In this document: positions 23,795-35,435 of the stretch, in pieces
Layout of the letters: each line of letters opens with the position of its first letter
Position numbering within the stretch: the stretch's first letter is position 1
Assembly (NCBI RefSeq): GCF_005239225.2
Contig: NC_133297.1
Coordinates: 9,866,392 to 9,930,391, forward strand
Direction of reading: 5' to 3'
Origin: Populus alba
Taxonomy: Eukaryota; Streptophyta; Magnoliopsida; Malpighiales; Salicaceae
DNA: 64,000 bases
Position numbers and translations under genes: made by a program
Notes under the pieces: generated by a model
The model's database searches: none
The model's input: only the letters and a program-made list of their open reading frames with translations
What the model was told of the DNA's origin: nothing

Positions 23795-26261
23795 AAAATG
23801 GCACTTGGCCGCAAGTGCAAAAGAGGGAAAACGGCTACTGAAAGAGGACACATCTTCCCAAGAAGAATCGGCAGGAGACAACCCGTCCCAATGGACTAAC
23901 ACTTGGTTGGAATTGTGAACACAGCGAGAATCCAGAATAGCTTTAGGCAGAGGTTGAAGTTCGCCCTGTGTGAGAACAGGTAAGGAAGGTTCAATGGAAA
24001 CCGAGGAGCCATGGAAAGGTTTGAGGCAAGACACATGAAACACAGGGTGCAGCTTAGTGGAAGAAGGAAGTTCCAATTTGTAAGCCACAGTGCCTATTTT
24101 GGCTATGATAGGAAAAGGGCCATAGAAACGGGGGGAGAGTTTAGTGTATTTGGAGGAAGAAAGGCTAAGCTGGCGGTGAGGGTGCAGTTTAAGTAAAACG
24201 AGATCACCAATTTGGAAGTGAACAGGACGATGCTTAGCATCATACCGAGCTTTCATGGAATTCTGAGCTTGAAGTAAACGGGTGCGAAGGTCTTGAAGAA
24301 CCAAGTCGCGATTGAACAATTCCTGATCAACAGCTTCGAGTTTAGCTAAACCAGGACAATAAGACAGCATAGTGGGAGGGGACCGACCATAAACAACCTC
24401 AAATGGAGTGGCCTTAAGAGAAGAGTGGTAGCTAGTGTTGTAGCAGTACTCTACCCAAGGCAGCCATTGAAACCAGCGGCGAGGACGGTCACTGGTAAAG
24501 CAACGCAGATACATCTCGATAGTGCGGTTGACAACCTCGGTCTGGCCGTCACTCTGCGGATGATAAGCAGTACTAAAAGCCAATTTGGTGCCACTCAAGC
24601 GAAATAATTCAGTCCAAAACAAACTGGTGAATGTGACGTCACGATCACTTACAATAGTTTCAGGCAAACCATGAAGTTTGAAAATATTGTCAAAGAACAA
24701 GCGAGCAACACTCACAGCAGTATATGGATGAGCAAGGGGAAGGAGATGAGCATATTTGGAAAAGTGGTCGACCACCACCAATAAAACCGTCTTCCCTTGG
24801 GAGGGAGGGAGGCCCTCAATGAAATCCATAGAAATGTCGGACCAGATTTGAAGTGGAACAGGTAATGGTTGGAGAAGTCCGGCAGGATGCAAATGTTCAG
24901 TTTTGTGTTTCTGGCAGACCACACAGTGACGCACAAAGGTCTGAATGGAAGCTTTCATCCCTTGCCAATAGAAATCTTGAGCCACACGATGGAGTGTCTT
25001 CTGATATCCTTCATGAGCACTGTCGTGGATAGCAGCAATAATAGATGGAACCAGAGGAGATGTGTGCAGCAAAATAAACCCGTCGTTTGAAGAAAAGCAG
25101 ACCATCCTTGAATTCCCACGAACCCACAGCTTCGCCTTTTCGAATATTACATAGCAACAACTGTAGCTGATCGGAATTCTTAATTTCCAATCGGATCAAA
25201 TTGAACAGAGGCAGGAGTGGCATGGAAATGGAAGTAAGACATGGGTGGTCTTCCAAGCAACGAGATAAAGCATCAGCCACTGTATTATGTTTACCTGCAC
25301 GATATTCTACGGCAAAATCAAAACCCATGAGCTTACTTAACCAGTGTTGCTGGGGGTGAAGTGATGATGCGTTGGTCCAGTAAGAATTTGAGACTGTAAT
25401 GATCTGTCCGGATGAGAAAGTGACGACCCCACAAATAAAGCTCTCCAATGACGAACAGCCTTTGCTAAACCAATGAGTTCTTTTTCATAAGCAGGAAGAC
25501 TTTTATAACGGATTGCCAGGGGTCTACTGAAGTATGCAATTGGCTGCCCATTTTGTTGTAACACAGCTCCCATTCCTGTATCAGAGGCATCACATTCTAA
25601 AATGAACAGGGTGGTGAAGTCAGGAAGCGCCAATACAGGAGTGCTTGTCATAGCAAGTTTCAAATCCCAAATGCTTGAGACGCCTCATCTGTCCAGTTGA
25701 ATGAATCTCTGCGTAACATAGCTGTAAGAGGACCTGCAATAGTGCCGTAATTGTGAACAAATTTCCGATAATAACCTGTGAGGCCCAAAAAACCCCGTAA
25801 GCCTTTCACCGTGGACGGTTTAGGCCAGTCAATCATGGCAGCAATTTTACTTTTGTCCACAACAACCCCTTCTCCTGAGATAATATGGCCAAGGTAGGAT
25901 ACTTGGTGTTGAGCAATGCAGCACTTGGAACGCTTGAGAAATAATTGTTGAGTAGCTAGGATATCAAAGACAAGCCGCAAGTGTGCTAAATGATCTGTCC
26001 AGGAGTGACTATAGACAAGAATATCATCAAAAAACACCAGTATGAATTTACGTAGGTGTAGTTGGAATACCTCATTCATCAAAGCTTGGAAAGTGCTAGG
26101 GGCATTGGTCAGGCCGAAAGGCATTACCAAGAACTCAAAGTGGCCGTGATGAGTGCGAAATGCAGTCTTTTCTATGTCTGTCGGATACATTCTGATTTGA
26201 TGATACCTGGAGCGCAAATCCAATTTTGTGAAATATGTGGCACCATGTAATTCCTCCAATA
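23795..26261 (-). repeat. R2: second inverted pol block
   Basis: Near-copy of R1 with the same two endpoints. It has three one-base insertions relative to F4 (near 25073, 25354 and 25437). Its minus-strand integrase-chromodomain frame (about 25105 to 23797) is open, the longest intact inverted coding stretch in the array. Confidence 0.9.
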
Positions 26262-26278
26262 CCATCAAATTACGTGGT
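26262..26278. other. 17-bp filler at junction R2/F3
   Basis: Identical to the filler at 22551-22567, which makes R1+F2 and R2+F3 two tandem copies of one 3.71-kb unit. Confidence 0.85.
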
Positions 26279-27510
26279 GCTCAACACCAAGTATCCTACC
26301 TTGGCCATATTATCTCAGGAGAAGGGGTTGCTGTGGACAAAAGTAAAATTGCTGCCATGATTGACTGGCCTAAACCGTCCACGGTGAAAGGCTTACGGGG
26401 TTTTTTTGGGCCTTACAGGTTATTATCGGAAATTTGTTCACAATTACGGCACTATTGCAGGTCCTCTTACAGCTATGTTACGCAGAGATTCATTCAACTG
26501 GACAGATGAGGCGTCTCAAGCATTTGAGCATTTGAAACTTGCTATGACAAGCACTCCTGTATTGGCGCTTCCTGACTTCACCACCCTGTTCATTTTTAGA
26601 ATGTGATGCCTCTGATACAGGAATGGGAGCTGTGTTACAACAAAATGGACAGCCAATTGCATACTTCAGTAGACCCCTGGCGATCCGTTATAAAAGTCTT
26701 CCTGCTTATGAAAAAAGAACTCATTGGTTTAGCAAAGGCTGTTCGTCATTGGAGAGCTTATTTGTGGGGTCGTCACTTTCTCATCCGGACAGATCATTAC
26801 AGTCTCAAATTCTTACTGGACCAACGCATCATCACTTCACCCCAGCAACACTGGTTAAGTAAGCTCATGGGTTTTGATTTTGCCGTAGAATATCGTGCAG
26901 GTAAAACATAATACAGTGGCTGATGCTTTATCTCGTTGCTTGGAAGACCACCCATGTCTTACTTCCATTTCCATGCCACTCCTGCCTCTGTTCAATTTGA
27001 TCCGATTGGAAATTAAGAATTCCGATCAGCTACAGTTGTTGCTATGTAATATTCGAAAAGGCGAAGCTGTGGGTCCGTGGGAATTCAAGGATGGTCTGCT
27101 TTTCTTCAAACGACGGGTTTATTTGCTGCACACATCTCCTCTGGTTCCATCTATTATTGCTGCTATCCACGACAGTGCTCATGAAGGATATCAGAAGACA
27201 CTCCATCGTGTGGCTCAAGATTTCTATTGGCAAGGGATGAAAGCTTCCATTCAGACCTTTGTGCGTCACTGTGTGGTCTGCCAGAAACACAACACTGAAC
27301 ATTTGCATCCTGCCGGACTTCTCCAACCATTACCTGTTCCACTTCAAATCTGGTCCGACATTTCTATGGATTTCATTGAGGGCCTCCCTCCCTCCCAAGG
27401 GAAGTCGGTTTTTATTGGTGGTGGTCGACCGCTTTTCCAAATATGCTCATCTCCTTCCCCTTGCTCATCCATATACTGCTGTGAGTGTTGCTCGCTTGTT
27501 CTTTGACAAT
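26279..27510 (+). repeat. F3: third direct pol block
   Basis: Same extent as F2 but 5 bp longer. All five extra bases are +1 changes in homopolymers (T near 26401, T near 26595, A near 26713, A near 26904, T near 27410), which break the frame repeatedly. Confidence 0.9.
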
Positions 27511-29631
27511 AAAATGGCACTTGGCCGCAAGTGCAAAAGAGGGAAAACGGCTACTGAAAGAGGACACATCTTCCCAAGAAGAATCGGCAGGAGACAACCC
27601 GTCCCAATGGACTAACACTTGGTTGGAATTGTGAAACACAGCGAGAATCCAGAATAGCTTTAGGCAGAGGTTGAAGTTCGCCCTGTGTGAGAACAGGTAA
27701 GGAAGGTTCAATGGAAACCGAGGAGCCATGGAAAGGTTTGAGGCAAGACACATGAAACACAGGGTGCAGCTTAGTGGAAGAAGGAAGTTCCAATTTGTAA
27801 GCCACAGTGCCTATTTTGGCTATGATAGGAAAAGGGCCATAGAAACGGGGGGGAGAGTTTAGTGTATTTGGAGGAAGAAAGGCTAAGCTGGCGGTGAGGG
27901 TGCAGTTTAAGTAAAACGAGATCACCAATTTGGAAGTGAACAGGACGATGCTTAGCATCATACCGAGCTTTCATGGAATTCTGAGCTTGAAGTAAACGGG
28001 TGCGAAGGTCTTGAAGAACCAAGTCGCGATTGAACAATTTCCTGATCAACAGCTTCGAGTTTAGCTAAACCAGGACAATAAGACAGCATAGTGGGAGGGG
28101 ACCGACCATAAACAACCTCAAATGGAGTGGCCTTAAGAGAAGAGTGGTAGCTAGTGTTGTAGCAGTACTCTACCCAAGGCAGCCATTGAAACCAGCGGCG
28201 AGGACGGTCACTGGTAAAGCAACGCAGATACATCTCGATAGTGCGGTTGACAACCTCGGTCTGGCCGTCACTCTGCGGATGATAAGCAGTACTAAAAAGC
28301 CAATTTGGTGCCACTCAAGCGAAATAATTCAGTCCAAAACAAACTGGTGAATGTGACGTCACGATCACTTACAATAGTTTCAGGCAAACCATGAAGTTTG
28401 AAAATATTGTCAAAGAACAAGCGAGCAACACTCACAGCAGTATATGGATGAGCAAGGGGAAGGAGATGAGCATATTTGGAAAAGTGGTCGACCACCACCA
28501 ATAAAACCGTCTTCCCTTGGGAGGGAGGGAGGCCCTCAATGAAATCCATAGAAATGTCGGACCAGATTTGAAGTGGAACAGGTAATGGTTGGAGAAGTCC
28601 GGCAGGATGCAAATGTTCAGTTTTGTGTTTCTGGCAGACCACACAGTGACGCACAAAGGTCTGAATGGAAGCTTTCATCCCTTGCCAATAGAAATCTTGA
28701 GCCACACGATGGAGTGTCTTCTGATATCCTTCATGAGCACTGTCGTGGATAGCAGCAATAATAGATGGAACCAGAGGAGATGTGTGCAGCAAATAAACCC
28801 GTCGTTTGAAGAAAAGCAGACCATCCTTGAATTCCCACGAACCCACAGCTTCGCCTTTTCGAATATTACATAGCAACAACTGTAGCTGATCGGAATTCTT
28901 AATTTCCAATCGGATCAAATTGAACAGAGGCAGGAGTGGCATGGAAATGGAAGTAAGACATGGGTGGTCTTCCAAGCAACGAGATAAAGCATCAGCCACT
29001 GTATTATGTTTACCTGCACGATATTCTACGGCAAAATCAAAACCCATGAGCTTACTTAACCAGTGTTGCTGGGGTGAAGTGATGATGCGTTGGTCCAGTA
29101 AGAATTTGAGACTGTAATGATCTGTCCGGATGAGAAAGTGACGACCCCACAAATAAGCTCTCCAATGACGAACAGCCTTTGCTAAACCAATGAGTTCTTT
29201 TTCATAAGCAGGAAGACTTTTATAACGGATTGCCAGGGGTCTACTGAAGTATGCAATTGGCTGCCCATTTTGTTGTAACACAGCTCCCATTCCTGTATCA
29301 GAGGCATCACATTCTAAAATGAACAGGGTGGTGAAGTCAGGAAGCGCCAATACAGGAGTGCTTGTCATAGCAAGTTTCAAATCCCAAATGCTTGAGACGC
29401 CTCATCTGTCCAGTTGAATGAATCTCTGCGTAACATAGCTGTAAGAGGACCTGCAATAGTGCCGTAATTGTGAACAAATTTCCGATAATAACCTGTGAGG
29501 CCCAAAAAACCCCGTAAGCCTTTCACCGTGGACGGTTTAGGCCAGTCAATCATGGCAGCAATTTTACTTTTGTCCACAGCAACCCCTTCTCCTGAGATAA
29601 TATGGCCAAGGTAGGATACTTGGTGTTGAGC
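27511..29631 (-). repeat. R3: third inverted pol block, shorter than R1 and R2
   Basis: It starts at the same point as R1 and R2 but stops at the position where F2 and F3 begin (reverse complement of F1 18855). Four one-base homopolymer insertions occur near 27633, 27847, 28038 and 28296. Near its end it carries the F1/F2-type variant (gctgtggac) although the rest follows R1/R2, so it looks recombinant. Confidence 0.88.
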
Positions 29632-29648
29632 ACCACGTAATTTGATGG
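29632..29648. other. 17-bp filler, inverted, at junction R3/F4
   Basis: Exact reverse complement of the filler at 22551 and 26262, joining the same two pol positions in mirror orientation. Confidence 0.85.
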
Positions 29649-32232
29649 TATTGGAGGAATTACATGGTGCCACATATTTCACAAAATTGGATTTGCGCTC
29701 CAGGTATCATCAAATCAGAATGTATCCGACAGACATAGAAAAGACTGCATTTCGCACTCATCACGGCCACTTTGAGTTCTTGGTAATGCCTTTCGGCCTG
29801 ACCAATGCCCCTAGCACTTTCCAAGCTTTGATGAATGAGGTATTCCAACTACACCTACGTAAATTCATACTGGTGTTTTTTGATGATATTCTTGTCTATA
29901 GTCACTCCTGGACAGATCATTTAGCACACTTGCGGCTTGTCTTTGATATCCTAGCTACTCAACAATTATTTCTCAAGCGTTCCAAGTGCTGCATTGCTCA
30001 ACACCAAGTATCCTACCTTGGCCATATTATCTCAGGAGAAGGGGTTGTTGTGGACAAAAGTAAAATTGCTGCCATGATTGACTGGCCTAAACCGTCCACG
30101 GTGAAAGGCTTACGGGGTTTTTTGGGCCTCACAGGTTATTATCGGAAATTTGTTCACAATTACGGCATTATTGCAGGTCCTCTTACAGCTATGTTACGCA
30201 GAGATTCATTCAACTGGACAGATGAGGCGTCTCAAGCATTTGGGATTTGAAACTTGCTATGACAAGCACTCCTGTATTGGCGCTTCCTGACTTCACCACC
30301 CTGTTCATTTTAGAATGTGATGCCTCTGATACAGGAATGGGAGCTGTGTTACAACAAAATGGGCAGCCAATTGCATACTTCAGTAGACCCCTGGCAATCC
30401 GTTATAAAAGTCTTCCTGCTTATGAAAAAGAACTCATTGGTTTAGCAAAGGCTGTTCGTCATTGGAGAGCTTATTTGTGGGGTCGTCACTTTCTCATCCG
30501 GACAGATCATTACAGTCTCAAATTCTTACTGGACCAACGCATCATCACTTCACCCCAGCAACACTGGTTAAGTAAGCTCATGGGTTTTGATTTTGCCGTA
30601 GAATATCGTGCAGGTAAACATAATACAGTGGCTGATGCTTTATCTCGTTGCTTGGAAGACCACCCATGTCTTACTTCCATTTCCATGCCACTCCTGCCTC
30701 TGTTCAATTTGATCCGATTGGAAATTAAGAATTCCGATCAGCTACAGTTGTTGCTATGTAATATTCGAAAAGGCGAAGCTGTGGGTTCGTGGGAATTCAA
30801 GGATGGTCTGCTTTTCTTCAAACGACGGGTTTATTTGCTGCACACATCTCCTCTGGTTCCATCTATTATTGCTGCTATCCACGACAGTGCTCATGAAGGA
30901 TATCAGAAGACACTCCATCGTGTGGCTCAAGATTTCTATTGGCAAGGGATGAAAGCTTCCATTCAGACCTTTGTGCGTCACTGTGTGGTCTGCCAGAAAC
31001 ACAACACTGAACATTTGCATCCTGCCGGACTTCTCCAACCATTACCTGTTCCACTTCAAATCTGGTCCGACATTTCTATGGATTTCATTGAGGGCCTCCC
31101 TCCCTCCCAAGGGAAGTCGGTTTTATTGGTGGTGGTCGACCGCTTTTCCAAATATGCTCATCTCCTTCCCCTTGCTCATCCATATACTGCTGTGAGTGTT
31201 GCTCGCTTGTTCTTTGACAATATTTTCAAACTTCATGGTTTGCCTGAAACTATTGTAAGTGATCGTGACGTCACATTCACCAGTTTGTTTTGGACTGAAT
31301 TATTTCGCTTGAGTGGCACCAAATTGGCTTTTAGTACTGCTTATCATCCGCAGAGTGACGGCCAGACCGAGGTTGTCAACCACACTATCGAGATGTATCT
31401 GCGTTGCTTTACCAGTGACCGTCCTCGCCGCTGGTTTCAATGGCTGCCTTGGGTAGAGTACTGCTACAACACTAGCTACCACTCTTCTCTTAAGGCTACT
31501 CCATTTGAGGTTGTTTATGGTCGGTCCCCTCCCACTATGTTGTCTTATTGTCCTGGTTTAGCTAAACTCGAAGCTGTTGATCAGGAATTGTTCAATCGCG
31601 ACTTGGTTCTTCAAGACCTTCGCACCCGTTTACTTCAAGCTCAGAATTCCATGAATGCTCGGTATGATGCTAAGCATCGTCCTGTTTACTTCCAAATTGG
31701 TGATCTCGTTTTACTTAAACTGCACCCTTACCGCCAGCTTAGCCTTTCTTCCTCCAAATACACTAAACTCTCCCCTCGTTTCTATGGCCCTTTTCCTATC
31801 ATAGCCAAAATAGGCACTGTGGCTTACAAATTGGAACTTCCTTCTTCCACTAAGCTGCACCCTGTGTTTCATGTGTCTTGCCTCAAACCTTTCCATGGCT
31901 CCTCGGTTTCCATTGAACCTTCCTTACCTGTTCTCACACAGGGCGAACTTCAACCTCTGCCTAAAGCTATTCTGGATTCTCGCTGTGTTCACAATTCCAA
32001 CCAAGTGTTAGTCCATTGGGACGGGTTGTCTCCTGCCGATTCTTCTTGGGAAGATGTGTCCTCTTTCAGTAGCCGTTTTCCCTCTTTTGCACTTGCGGCC
32101 AAGTGCCATTTTAATGGAGGCGGTAATGTTATGAGCAACTTCCACGTGGATAAGCAATTGGCCAACATGGATAAGAAGTCAGCTAAAGGAAAATGTATCA
32201 AAGACGTGGTTGATGTGGCTGCTGAAACTTAG
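29649..32232 (+). pseudogene. F4: reverse transcriptase (part) to chromodomain, running into the 3' LTR
   Basis: It begins at the reverse-transcriptase position equal to F1 18508 and continues to the LTR. It encodes FFDD reverse transcriptase, RNase H, the integrase zinc domain and DDE core, and a chromodomain-like end (VLVHWDGLSPADSSWED, about 32005-32060). A one-base loss near 30243, relative to F1, shifts the frame and gives a stop at 30248-30250; the downstream frame is then open to a TAG at 32230-32232. The last 35 codons or so lie inside the 3' LTR. Confidence 0.9.
32114..32126 (+). other. Probable polypurine tract
   Basis: The purine-rich aatggaggcggta-type stretch directly before the 3' LTR is where plus-strand priming would occur. 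It is interrupted by pyrimidines, so a weak tract. The inverted blocks all begin at its upstream edge. Confidence 0.5.
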
Positions 32233-32617
32233 GAGTTGTGGCTGCTAAAAATACTGGAAGTGAAGTGATGGCCAGTATCGCACTATGCTCCAGTTGGCAG
32301 ACTTCATGCATATCTCATTTTATTTAATTGTTATTTTCTATTTTATGTTAATGGGTTAGATAGTGCAGTAGTGGTGCCAACTTTTTAGGAGTTGGTTATT
32401 GAACAAGTTATTTAAATTGTAAGCAAAGACATGAATTAAGCAGAGAAAAAATTTGAATTTATTTACATTGAGATCGTTGGGTTCTCTCTTGTAACGAGCC
32501 CTTCACATATTTTCACAATAGGTTATAAGGGAAGAAAGTCGGGTAAACACCATTCTTTACAGGTGGATTTTACTGTCAATCGCCCTGTAACTCGATCGCA
32601 ATCTTGGGACCGTAACA
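32127..32617 (+). repeat. 3' LTR (491 bp)
   Basis: Same length as the 5' LTR and different at three positions by eye, which indicates a recent insertion. Followed at once by the target duplication. Confidence 0.95.
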
Positions 32618-32622
32618 GAGTG
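32618..32622 (+). repeat. Target-site duplication, right copy
   Basis: gagtg, matching 16212-16216. Confidence 0.9.
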
Positions 32623-33242
32623 TTTTGAAAATTGATTTTTGATCTCTTATATCTGAATGAGTTGCATGTTAGAGGTCCATAAGCGGTCAATGACAGCAGC
32701 AACATGATGACCAGAATTAGAGGATGACTTTTTTTCAACCCGAGAAAATGATAGCTGGGCATGTATAGATTGCAAAGATTGGGGGTTCCAAGTAGTTATA
32801 TGAAAATTTACCACTTCTAGGTGAGAATTTACCCCAGACAAATCTAACAAAATAGTGATATGGATGGCCTAAATTTAATGGATTTTACAGGGCTGTTTAA
32901 TGGATTTTGTTAACAGGTTTGGATGGATAATTGATGGCACTCATGGAAGGGTAGAATGAATAAAAAATCTCAAGTAAAAGTAAGGGTAAAATTGAAAGAT
33001 ACAAATGATGAAAGTTCACTCATGGAGGAGGAGCATCTTTGCAGAAATCCAAACATCAACTATCAATTTAACCCAGACCCAAACATGGATACACAGATAG
33101 CAGCAGCAATAGCATACACAAAATAGTCCTATAACAATACTACGCGTATGAAATACACGACGGTATATCCCATATGTTTATTTGACAACAATGACCAATT
33201 ACGTTGTTTGAATATTGTTAATTCGGAAGCAGTTAGATCATC
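32623..33242. other. Flank of the insertion and 3' UTR of the stress-protein gene
   Basis: No exon recognised. The part nearest 33242 is probably the 3' UTR of the minus-strand gene that follows. Confidence 0.4.
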
Positions 33243-34564
33243 TCACTGTTTGATCTTAGGCCTCTTCACAATCATGACAGTGCAGTGAGCATGGTGGGCG
33301 CAATAGTCACTCACACTACCTAGAACTGCCCTGCAAGAGAAATATGAAAACACGTTAAAACAAAGTTTCTGTAGGCAAACAAGTGCTTTGGACAGCACAA
33401 AACCATGTGTAAAAGAGCTGTGGCCAAGCTTCCTAAGAGCCCTTCAACGGTTTACACTGAATATCTAACAGGAAACGATATATAGCCTCAGGATTCCAAT
33501 GTCATTTCAGGATTGAAAGCTAGATTAATGCACTAGATTGAAAACAAAATAAGATACATTTCACAGGAAAAAAAGGCATCTGTAAAATTCGAGAGAACAG
33601 TGTATAGCTTACCTTGTTAAATACCTGCAACCTGTATTCATGAAGGATCGAGAGTACCCGGTATCGGGTTTCATAGTACCATTGGGTAATTCCAAAAAAA
33701 ATAAAAAGGAAAAGGAAAGATAAAATCAAGACCTTTTAATAGCTCCATAACCATGGCTTCCCACAACCAGTATTGAGGCATTGTGTTTGTCTACAGCCTC
33801 GCAAAGAACATTTCTTGCATCACCTTCCACCAATTCAAAAACCACATCACTCACCTGCAGAGAAGCTGAAATGATCAGGAAAACGCACAAAATATCAAGG
33901 GAAAAAGTCGTCATATATACCTGCTTTCATCAAGCAAAGCCAATCCAAATAACAAATTAAGCCCTCATTTCTTCTCTCTTTTGGACCGTAGTTAACGCAT
34001 TTTCTTACAATAGATTGAAGATAAATCAAACACAAGTTTTTCTTTTCCTAATCAAACTTCCCTTCAAAATTTAAATAGTGATTGCATCCCCCTTCGATTA
34101 GATGAAGTAATAGGAATTAACTAATCGATTTTAGAAAGCATGGAATTAGTTAACATGAGATGATGATTTACCGATTTACTGGTGCAAGTTCCCTTGGCCT
34201 TTTCAATAACTCTAGCGGCTATCTTCTTCAAGTCCGACTCCACAAATGGCAAAACTTCAGCAGCCCCTGAAAACAAAGAAGAAAAACAACTTTATTCACT
34301 TAAAGCCAGAGAGAAATTATTGAATATAGTTCTTGAAAAAGGAAAGAGGAAAATAAATAAATAAATAAATAAAGAGGTACCAGGTCCAGCAAAACCGACG
34401 GCGGAGGAAGCAGAAGGTTTGGCATAGACAACAACTAGCTTGAAAAGTGAATTGGAACCCAGAGAGGGAGTGAAGAAGTGATCCAAAGTCCACTCCAAAG
34501 CGTATGTGCTATGCTCGCTATCATCAATCCCAACCACCATCACTGGCTTCTCTAAGGTTGCCAT
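33243..34564 (-). CDS. Universal stress protein (UspA domain), ATP-binding type
   Basis: Four exons, complement(34381..34564), complement(34172..34266), complement(33733..33854) and complement(33243..33330), give 489 nt and 162 aa with consistent phases. It is a single UspA domain: an N-terminal beta strand (VMVVGIDDSE), a central helix (VESDLKKIAARVIEKAK), and the loop GSHGYGAIKRAVLGSVS near residues 127-143, which fits the ATP-binding pattern G-x2-G-x9-G-S/T. The end is TVMIVKRPK, also typical. Plant single-domain USPs are soluble stress-related proteins whose biochemical role is mostly unclear; the motif predicts nucleotide binding. No kinase or membrane domain is fused. A cluster of in-frame aaat repeats lies in intron 1 near 34352-34372. 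Confidence 0.93.
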
Positions 34565-34835
34565 ATTGATGCTTACACTATTTCTCTTTCTCTCTCTGTT
34601 TCTCTTGTGTATTTGTTTTAGTTTTCGTGATTGAGGTTATGATTGGGTGTAATTTATTTATGTATAAAATTCAATTATAAAAAATTAATTTTTTTATATT
34701 TTATAATGTTTTAATGAGCCCCACGTTTAAACTTCCCCCTCTAATACAGACACTCTTTTTTTAATATCAGAAAAGGTTGAAAAACTAGCACGGATTTCTC
34801 GTTGGATTTGATGACAGTGTTTGTGATTGCTAGTA
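34565..34835. promoter_or_regulatory. Upstream region of the stress-protein gene
   Basis: It contains a CT-rich tract (about 34583-34605) typical of plant 5' UTRs. No specific site is recognised. Confidence 0.3.
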
Positions 34836-34839
34836 GTTT

Positions 34840-34985
34840 TTTAAACATTTTTTTTTTAAATGTATTAAAATATATTTATTTATTTTTTAAATTTAGTTTT
34901 AACATTATTATATTAAATAATTTAAAAATTAAAAATTAATTCTTTCTTCAAAAACACGTAAACCCCAGAAACAAACACTAACTTA
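34840..34985. repeat. AT-rich MITE-like dispersed repeat
   Basis: Core words aaatgtattaaaatatattta, tttttaaatttagttttaacatta and aaaaacacgtaaacc follow the order seen in its relatives. Confidence 0.4.
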
Positions 34986-35244
34986 CTGTGAATGAGGAAC
35001 CGTCCTATAATTCTCAAATGATATTTTACAGAAATATATTTTTAAATATTTTTGGGAAAGCCAGAAAAAGCCTAGATGGGACGTGTTAGGTTTTTATACG
35101 CCAACTGACAAGGATTGGAATCAATGCCCTTCTCGAAAGACCGATTGTTATCTGGATCAATCGATCGAGGAGACGATGTCGTTTGTAAGATGCCGGGGGT
35201 ACAGTGAACGTGTTGCGATGTGATACGCAAAGACCGCTTAAGAA

Positions 35245-35435
35245 TTTAGAGTAAATTTGATAACGTTTTTTAAAGAGTTTTTTTATTTAATAATATATTA
35301 AAATAATATTTTTTATTTTTAAAAATCTAATTTTAATATTAATACATCCAAAACAATTTGAAAACATGTAAAAAATAATTTTAATTTTTTTCAAAAATAC
35401 CTTTAAAATACAAAAATAAACAATAATTTAATCTC
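35245..35435. repeat. AT-rich MITE-like dispersed repeat
   Basis: It contains aataatatattaaaataat, tttttaaaaatctaattttaat and atccaaaacaatttgaaaaca, the family order. Confidence 0.4.

Larger units (their letters stand above)
16217..32617 (+). mobile_element. Ty3/Gypsy chromovirus (probably Reina-like) with an internally rearranged 16.4 kb body
   Basis: Both ends are complete: 491-bp LTRs starting TG and ending CA, a tRNA-Met primer site, and a 5-bp target duplication gagtg. Gag, protease, reverse transcriptase, RNase H, integrase and a C-terminal chromodomain are all encoded, in that order, which defines a plant chromovirus. A normal path (F1 up to 20081, then F4 from 31222) would be about 5.3 kb, the usual size for the small chromoviruses. 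About 11 kb of additional, alternately inverted pol sequence lies between. No LTR occurs inside, so nested insertion of further elements does not explain it. Confidence 0.9.

Noticed and set aside
20082..29631. Array as a simple missed-adapter hairpin read artifact
   Set aside because: Such artifacts make a palindrome around one point. Here the F-to-R junctions join positions about 0.9 kb apart in pol, and the R-to-F junctions carry filler. Other assembly errors remain possible.
19370..31896. Repeated 60-94 codon frames antisense to pol throughout the array
   Set aside because: They are shadows of the conserved pol reading frame and recur only because the block is copied.
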